Assembly: GCA_951812925.1 (NCBI GenBank)
Contig: OX638370.1
Location: 101,818,897 to 101,882,896, forward strand
DNA length: 64,000 bases
Reading direction: 5' to 3'
Source: Calliopum simillimum
Taxonomy: Eukaryota > Arthropoda > Insecta > Diptera > Lauxaniidae
The notes under the pieces are model-generated. The model did no database searches and was not told the DNA's origin. It saw nothing but the letters and a program-made list of their open reading frames with translations. Every line of letters begins with the position of its first letter. Positions within the stretch are counted from its first letter, which is position 1. The position numbers and the translations under genes were made by a program. Of the stretch, positions 57,649 through 64,000 are shown in pieces.

Positions 57649-60600
57649 ACAGGCTCAGCGCCATGGTGGACGAAAAGTGTCTAGCTTTCGTAGCCATCCA
57701 GGAGCCATGGGCTTCTAAAGGCCTCGTAAATGGCCTTTCGACAAAAACATGTAAGTTGGTCTACGATAGTAATGTCGACCGTCCGCGGGCGGCTATCTTA
57801 ATCAATAAACACTTTAAATTTCTTCCCATTTCAGAGCTCATCCAAAGGGACCTGGTGGCGGTGCAGGCAGAGGTGCCTAGTGCCAGAGGGAAGAAGAACA
57901 TCGTCTTGGCGTCACTCTACCTTCCGGGCGACTCGGAGGAGGCGGTAACAAATGAGCTAAAGCAGCTCACGGAATACTGCCATAGCAAAAACCTCCAGTG
58001 GGTGGTGTGCTGCGACGCCAACGCGCATCATACGGTATGGGGCAGCACAAACACAAACAAACGAGGTGAGTCCATCTTTGATTTCATTACTACAAAAAAC
58101 TTAGTGGTAGCAAACAGGGGGAATGAACCCACATTTGTAAATGTCGTTAGGAGAGAGGTTTTAAATCTTACCCTATCTAGTACTTTTATTTCTAATAACA
58201 TCTCTGACTGGAGAGTGCTGGATGAAGTCTCCTTGTCGGATCATCGTTACATAAGCTTTGATCTGAAGGGAGATACAGAAGACACTTTTGCGGTTAGAGA
58301 TGTTAAGAGAACCAACTGGTCTCTTTATACATTCCATTTAGAGCAAAACATTGAATGCCTGAGTGGGAAAATAACTAACTCACAAGAATTAGATCAAGTA
58401 GTTAACACAATCACAAACAGTATCACTGATGCTTTCGAGAAAAGCTGCACACCAAAAGTTAAAAAACGTTCTCGCAACGTACCCTGGTGGAGCGGGGAGC
58501 TGGATAAGCTGCGGCTGAAAGCTCGACAACTCTTTAATAGGGCTAAATCCAACGGGGATTGGGCAGCATATAGAATTGCCCTAACAGACTACAACAAGGA
58601 GCTGAGAAGGTCAAAAAGGGCATCATGGAGAGAGTACTGTGAGGGGATTGAGTTACTCCCAACAGCTACAAGGCTCCAAAAGTCCTTTATAAAAGACCAC
58701 TCAAACGGCCTTTCAACACTTAAAAGGGCAAATGGGAATTATACGGAAAGCCCGGAGGAAACTGGACAGCTATTACTGGACACACATTTCCCAGGCTGTG
58801 TTAGGTGCGAAGAGTCCTGCGAACCAACCAGAGATACAAAATTCCTGGTGGCTACCAGACGGAACTTCTCCTTAGCCCGTAAAATTTTTACCATTGAAAA
58901 AGTTAAATGGGCAGTCTCCACTTTTAACCCATTTAAATCTCCTGGGGCGGATAATATTCAACCTTGCCTATTGCAGAAAGGTATAGATATACTGGCACCT
59001 ACTCTAACTAATATCTTTAGGCTAAGCCTAGAACTAGGAACAGTACCTGAAGATTGGACTAGAGCCCGAGTTGCTTTTATTCCTAAAGCAGGCAAAAAGG
59101 CGGACCACACGCCCAAAGCCTATCGGCCTATAAGTCTAACCTCATTTCTTCTAAAAACAATGGAGAAAATTTTAGATCAGTATCTTAGAAGTGTGTACCT
59201 TGAGGCTGCACCTCTACACCCTGAACAATATGCCTACCAATCGGGTAAATCGACTGAAACCGCCATACATAGCCTCACGACTAAAATTGAGAAGGCTTTA
59301 GGGGACAAGGAAGTAGCACTCTGTTCATCTATTGACATACAGGGAGCTTTTGACAACACGACTTTTAAGTCAATTGAGGAATCACTGATCAGGAAGGGAA
59401 TACCCAAAATGATCATTGATTGGGTCCTCAACATGCTTAAAAATAGGACAATCATCTATGAAGCGGGCACAGAAAGGTTAACTGTAAGGACAACTAAAGG
59501 TTGCCCCCAGGGAGGTGTACTGTCACCGCTCTTATGGATTCTAGTCATCGACGAACTACTAGAAATTCTCGATGATCACAAATTCGAGGTCCAGGGCTTT
59601 GCTGACGATCTGATTATTATGGTTAGAGGCAAGTTTGACTCTACCGTAACTGAACGAATGCAACTAGCTCTCAACTTAGCTCTAGGCTGGTGTCGAGAGA
59701 AAGGACTCGAGATTAACCCTAGTAAAACCACACTGGTGCCCTTTACCCGGAAGAGGAAGCTAAACCTGAAAGCTTTAAATCTGGGGGGAAAGGTACTAAC
59801 GGTTTCCGAGGAGATGAAATATCTAGGAGTAATTCTAGATAAGAGTCTAACTTGGAATAGTCATCTATCATACATCACAAATAAAGCCTTAAGAATAACA
59901 TATGCTTGTCAAAGGCTATATGGTAAAACATGGGGACTACGGCCAAAAATGATGGCATGGTCCTATAAAACTATCACCGTACCAATGATCACGTATGCTG
60001 CATTAGCATGGTGGCCAAAAGTTGACCAAGTAGGGGCTCAGAATGAACTAAACAGGATCTTCAGAATAGCCTGCTTGGGTATTACAGGGGCACTAAAGAC
60101 GTGCCCGACAGTAGCTCTAGGCATGCTCACGGGTCTCACCCCTCTTCACCTTATGGTTAAGAAAGAAGCAGCCTGTGCGGCCCTCAGACTACCTCATTTA
60201 CAACAACTTAAAGAAGGCAATCTAACAGGGCATGTCAAGATCCTGGATATATTCTGGGACACGCCATGCCGTTCGGTCTCCGATAAGATAAGTAAAAAAT
60301 TTGTTTTCTCTAGAACATTCAAAGTGGTAATCAATGACCGCGCTGAATGGAAGAGGAAGGACATAAATGTAAAACAGGGCTCACAGGTATGGTTCACTGA
60401 CGGGTCCAAAATGGAAGATGGCAGCGCGGGAGCTGGCGTTGTGGGACCAAGATTCCAGAAAGCAGTTGCAATGGGAATAACAGCTTCTATTTTTCAGGCG
60501 GAGGTCCACGCTTTAGAGTTATGTGCTAGAGAATGTCTAAGAAGGGGCACTTCCGGCACCGACATATACATTTACTCGGACAGCCAAGCAACTCTAAAAT

Positions 60601-61288
60601 CACTAATGGCTTTTTCAATGCACTCCAAGCTTGTCTGGGAGTGTTTTGAACTTCTTCAAGCCCTAGCCAGGAGGAATGAAGTTACTCTAGTTTGGATACC
60701 AGGTCACGAGGGGCATGAAGGCAACGAAAGGGCAGATTGCTTGGCCAAGAGGGGCGCACTCAATACTTTCATAGGCCCAGAACCCTTCTGCGGGGTAAAC
60801 AACAGTTTTAAAAATAACTTAATACGCGAATGGGAAAAGGAAAGCCTCTCCGATCACTAGAGAGCCAAAGAAGGTATGCGACAGGCGAAGAGGCTGATCG
60901 ATCCAAAACAAGTTAAGGCTGAAGCTGTTCTAAACCTCAGCAGAAAAGATATAAAAACGTACAGTGAAGTAATGACAGGTCACTGTAAACTTAATTATCA
61001 CCTAAAAAAGATGGGTTTGGTAGACGATGACTCCTGTAGACTCTGCTTAGAGGACTTGGAAACAGCAGAGCATGTGGTATGTGCATGCCCTGCTGCGTTT
61101 AGACGCAGAATTAAGTATCTAGGAGCTGAGATTTTAGATCCAGGTGACATAGGTAAAATTAATCCCATAGCAGTAACAAGATTTATAGATAGTCTGGAAC
61201 TGTTTTGATTAGGGAAAGAGGCTGTACAAAAGATCTTTCAGGTCGCAGTACAATCTAGAGCCTTTAAAAAAAAAAAAATAATAATAAA
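57649..61288 (+). mobile_element. 5'-truncated RNase H-bearing LINE, 3.6 kb
   Basis: The insert lies between exact 12-bp duplications. The left end falls inside the endonuclease coding region, so this is 5' truncation at integration. The right end has a short 3' UTR and an A-rich tail ending ATAATAATAAA. Endonuclease, RT, RNase H and a C-terminal finger point to the I/LOA/R1 group. ORF1 is absent. The element is young by its frame, which has one stop. Confidence 0.93.
57663..61208 (+). pseudogene. LINE ORF2: endonuclease, RT, RNase H; one nonsense mutation
   Basis: The frame encodes an APE-type endonuclease, RT, RNase H and a C-terminal Cys/His finger. Numbered from the Met at 57663: IQEPW at 12-16, DANAHH from 118 and SDHR from 192 belong to the endonuclease. 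GCPQGGVLSP (613) and FADD (646-649) belong to RT. RNase H has all four acidic residues, Asp913, Glu947, Asp973 and Asp1025. The finger starts CRLC near 61038. Homology continues upstream of this Met to the insertion edge, so the Met is internal and not the true start. Codon 1066 (60858-60860) is TAG where the copy at 40619 has TGG; the same frame then runs to 61208. LNLTL near residue 168 has Asn where relatives usually have Asp (IDLTL), which may impair the endonuclease. The RT region looks intact. Confidence 0.93.
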
Positions 61289-61300
61289 TATGCGCCACCA
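61289..61300. repeat. Right copy of 12-bp target-site duplication
   Basis: TATGCGCCACCA follows directly after the A-rich tail and matches 57637-57648 exactly. Confidence 0.9.
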
Positions 61301-62405
61301 TGTATAGGTATACAAAAAAGTACAGCAATTTCAAAGAACGGCAGTAAAGCAAACTCTAGGGGGTGATGCCAAATTGTTTATTTTACTACTCCGCTATTGT
61401 CACTGCTACAACGACTGTTGTTATTTCATGACAGGGTGTCAACAACAGATGTGAAAGAATGTTACTCATGGCTGTTTTATTCTGTTTAAATGCGCAATTC
61501 ACCCCCCCCCCCCTCCTCTTCTTCCAAAAACAATTAATGTTGTTGTCACCTCTGCCGCTTATCTATGGGATATTTTCAGAATTTATTTCTATTTGTATCT
61601 GTTGTTATGACCATGCCAGAATACGTGTACACACGTGTTGTTTCTTATGGCTAAAAGTGTACCCCATTGTGCGAAGAAATCTTGCAGCACTATATAATAA
61701 AATCCTTCACTTTTAAGAAGAAACCTCTAGACGGTCCCAGTAAAAGAAATATTTTACTCATTTTTTTCATGCAGTGTGACAATGCTAAGAGGACATTTAA
61801 ATTTTGGCATAACACTCCTAGTTTAAAAATCCATTGCGTAGGTCATTTCCGTAAACATCCTTCTCAGCGGCATATTTTGTTAATGTTACGCTAATTTGCA
61901 AGAAGGCGGGTAGGGGTAACACAACATATCAGCATAAACATAAATCTTTTCCAGTGCAGAGAAAAGTTTTAATTAAATCTACCAAATAAGATAAATATTT
62001 GTACGACGTATGACGAAGTCACGTCACTGTGATATGTCTAATGTTGAAGAATTTTTTTTTTTTTTAAATTACACTTTGTCATCTCTATAATCAGCAGTTG
62101 GCAGATAACGAGAGGATGCAGCCAGACATCCAAAAGTGGGATGATAGAAGGTAATGTGTTGGTGTGCAATTTCATATACTACTGTTCAGAAATCAAAATT
62201 TGTTCACTAAACATTTTGATTTGGTTTTGAGCTATCTCGCAGCTAAGTCACAGCACTTGAAAAATATACACCTTCTGAGTCGACCAACTCCTTCTGTCCA
62301 GTGTATTGAAAATATTCAAAATCGATCAAAGGACATGTCTGCCTACCATCCATACAAAAAAAATTTAGAACAAAATTTTATGAACATTATTAAAGCAACC
62401 AAAAA
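61301..62405. other. Spacer with poly-C run
   Basis: A run of C lies near 61501. No gene or element end was found; small frames have no domain. An ATTGAAAA...CGATCAAAGGACATGTCT-like piece near 62304 echoes INE-1. Confidence 0.5.
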
Positions 62406-63186
62406 CTAGTAAGGGTGTTACCTTTGGCCTGGCCAAACATTAAATACCCAAATATACAGTATTTTGAAAACTTTGCATATATTTGAGGTGCCACGCCCTC
62501 TTGCCCGAATTCGCCCAGTTTTTCCTCAGAGTATTAATTAATAGTTCTTAGTATTTGAGTGAAATTTAGTTGAATTATCTCAAAAAATGTTTTCAGTAAA
62601 GCGTTTTGAACCTTTTTCTTATATGGGAGGTGCCACGCCCTATTGTCCGATCTTAACCAGGTTTTGCTTAAAGCTTGTATTTGTTGTTCTTAGTGTCTGA
62701 GTATAATTCAGTTCGATTATCTCTAAAAACGTTTTCACTATAGCGTTCTGAAGCGTTTGCTTATATGAGAGGTGCCACGCCCTCATGTTCGAATTTGCCC
62801 AGTTCTTGCTCAGACCTGGCGCTTATCGTGAAAAATACCCCAAAAGTTGCATTTTGAATATATTTTTTGTATAGGCGGTAGCCGTGTTCGTTGACCGATT
62901 TCGCTCATTTTCAATCCCCCGAGCTAACTTTTACGACGAAGGCAGAATATTAAATTTCATTGAATTATCTTGCTTAGTTTTCTCAAAAAATGTATTTCCA
63001 CACACAGCCAGCCAGCCAGTCAGCCAGCCAGCCAGTCAGCCAGCCAGACAGACGGACATGGCTATATCAACTCATGAGGTGACGCTTATCAAGAATATAT
63101 ATACTTTTCTATATCTGCCGCGCCTCCTACTCTGCGTTACAAACGGAAGGACAAAGTGAATATACCCTGGGTGTAGGGTATAAAAA
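62406..63186 (-). mobile_element. INE-1/DINE-1-like element, copy 5
   Basis: On the minus strand it starts TTTTTATACCCTACACCC (63186) and ends with GGCCAGGCCAAAGGTAACAC then CCTTACTAG at 62406, followed by T. It has three 140-bp units (GGTGCCACGCCCT near 62489, 62629 and 62773). The GCCAGCCAGCC microsatellite at 63000-63045 is long. The frame at 62884-63159 is not a gene. Confidence 0.88.
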
Positions 63187-64000
63187 GCTAGCTTTGAGCA
63201 AAAATTTGATTAATGCGGATCAGAGGACGTGGCATCTGAAAGCTATACTGAAAGCAATACTGGCAAGATTTTCAAAATGCTTTGCTGCAATCATAATATA
63301 ACCAAATTTCACACAGACATTAGGAATTGTTTGAGGAAGCTTTGAGAAACAACTTGGTAATTTCGGACATGAGAGGGTTAGGGGGAAATGGACAGAAATT
63401 ATCGATTTCTATTGAAAAATTAAAATCCGAAATCTCGTATGGGTTAAGTCTTTTTGGCGTTAAGGGCTCGATATTTTTGTTTGCGGTGTGGGGTATTTAA
63501 CTTTTGATCATGTCGAAGATAGCATCTTAACTAAGGCTCCCTGAAAAGAAGCCTAAGGAAGTAACGCCAGAGGCGAAAATTTTGAATGAAGATATTTTTG
63601 GTTTTATTTCCAAAAAAATTTCTGGCGTTATTTCCTATGGCGTCATTTTCGGGAGCCGTTTGAAACATCCATATTAAATTCTTTGGTCATTGGTAGTATG
63701 AAACGACATGTATTTCCGACACCTAAATTAAAAAAAAATTCGAAGCAAAAACAAAGTATTTTGGAAGAAATGTTTTATTGTTTCATGAAACAACACAAGA
63801 AAAGTTTTGTCCGAATCACAGCGCAATCACAGTAAGTGTTTAATGTAGGCAAGCCACCACTTCAAACTGTGGAAGCAACGACAATGCGTCGTAAGTTTAA
63901 AGAAAAATGTTTCACACAAAATGAAAATAAAAGGTTTTATTTATGTTTTGTGGAATTGCCTATGCAGCCGGAGGAAAATCACAGCATGAATGCGTTAAAT
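63187..64000. other. Spacer without a gene
   Basis: About 63545-63660 has a small inverted pair around TAACGCCAG and CTGGCGTTATTTCC, related in wording to the foldback at 35637. Nothing else is supported. Confidence 0.5.

Noticed and set aside
62884..63159. 91-codon frame rich in Pro-Ala-Ser repeats
   Set aside because: It is translation of the GCCAGCCA microsatellite inside INE-1.
1..64000. CRISPR array, defence locus or bacterial gene cluster
   Set aside because: No regular spacer-repeat pattern, operon or prokaryotic frame was seen; the repeats here are transposon arms, minisatellites and microsatellites.

Overview
The window looks like non-coding DNA from a schizophoran fly. It is strongly AT-rich, full of poly-T/poly-A runs, and carries several copies of an INE-1/DINE-1-type element whose core closely resembles the Drosophila family, plus mariner elements and insect-type non-LTR retrotransposons. 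A tephritid or related family is plausible, but species cannot be fixed from this sequence. I found no convincing host protein-coding gene, tRNA, rRNA or CRISPR array. The long open frames all belong to transposable elements. This could be intergenic DNA or the inside of a large intron.

Layout. 1-2.3 kb: featureless AT-rich DNA. 2.3-6.9 kb: two large foldback structures. 6.9-9.1 kb: an antisense RNase H-bearing non-LTR fragment with a (TTAGG)n-like tail, split by a near-intact mariner. 9.5-10.3 kb: INE-1. 10.8-11.7 kb: a pogo/Tigger-like relic with a broken C-terminal zinc finger. 14.9-16.7 kb: small repeats, a mariner-like relic, and a foldback repeat holding a MITE. 17.9-18.7 kb: a cluster of a repeated CpG-containing motif. 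20.3-21.8 kb: an LTR-like stretch and a deleted mariner. 22.5-24.4 kb: a TIR element with an apparent Transib-like element nested inside it. 26.6-28.8 kb: a decayed RTE-like LINE. 28.9-30.3 kb: an RLE-type (R4/Dong-like) LINE fragment. 31.6-33.1 kb: a Jockey-like LINE fragment.

33.6-34.05 kb: a MITE holding a 44-bp LINE tail with its own 11-bp target-site duplication. 34.5-36.0 kb: an RTE fragment broken by INE-1 and by a foldback. 38-40.1 kb: degenerate repeats. 40.6-41.2 kb: a 3' fragment of the large LINE. 43.4-44.3 kb: a second GGGGAAG-ended element. 46.2-47.2 kb: a foldback repeat split by INE-1. 47.5-48.1 kb: a hAT-like element. 48.5-49.6 kb: a small palindrome and a repeated motif. 50.1-51.1 kb: INE-1 with a hexamer array. 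51.2-53.0 kb: a 1.75-kb palindrome with CACTA ends and a 3-bp duplication. 55.2-55.6 kb: a TA-flanked MITE. 57.6-61.3 kb: a long 5'-truncated LINE with a perfect 12-bp target-site duplication. 62.4-63.2 kb: a further INE-1.

Nothing here works as an operon or pathway. The biology is layered transposition: LINEs, cut-and-paste elements and rolling-circle-type elements inserting into one another. The most useful evidence is target-site duplications, element ends, and paralogous empty sites visible inside the window. No computation was run. Clade names rest on motifs read by eye, and boundaries of decayed elements are approximate.
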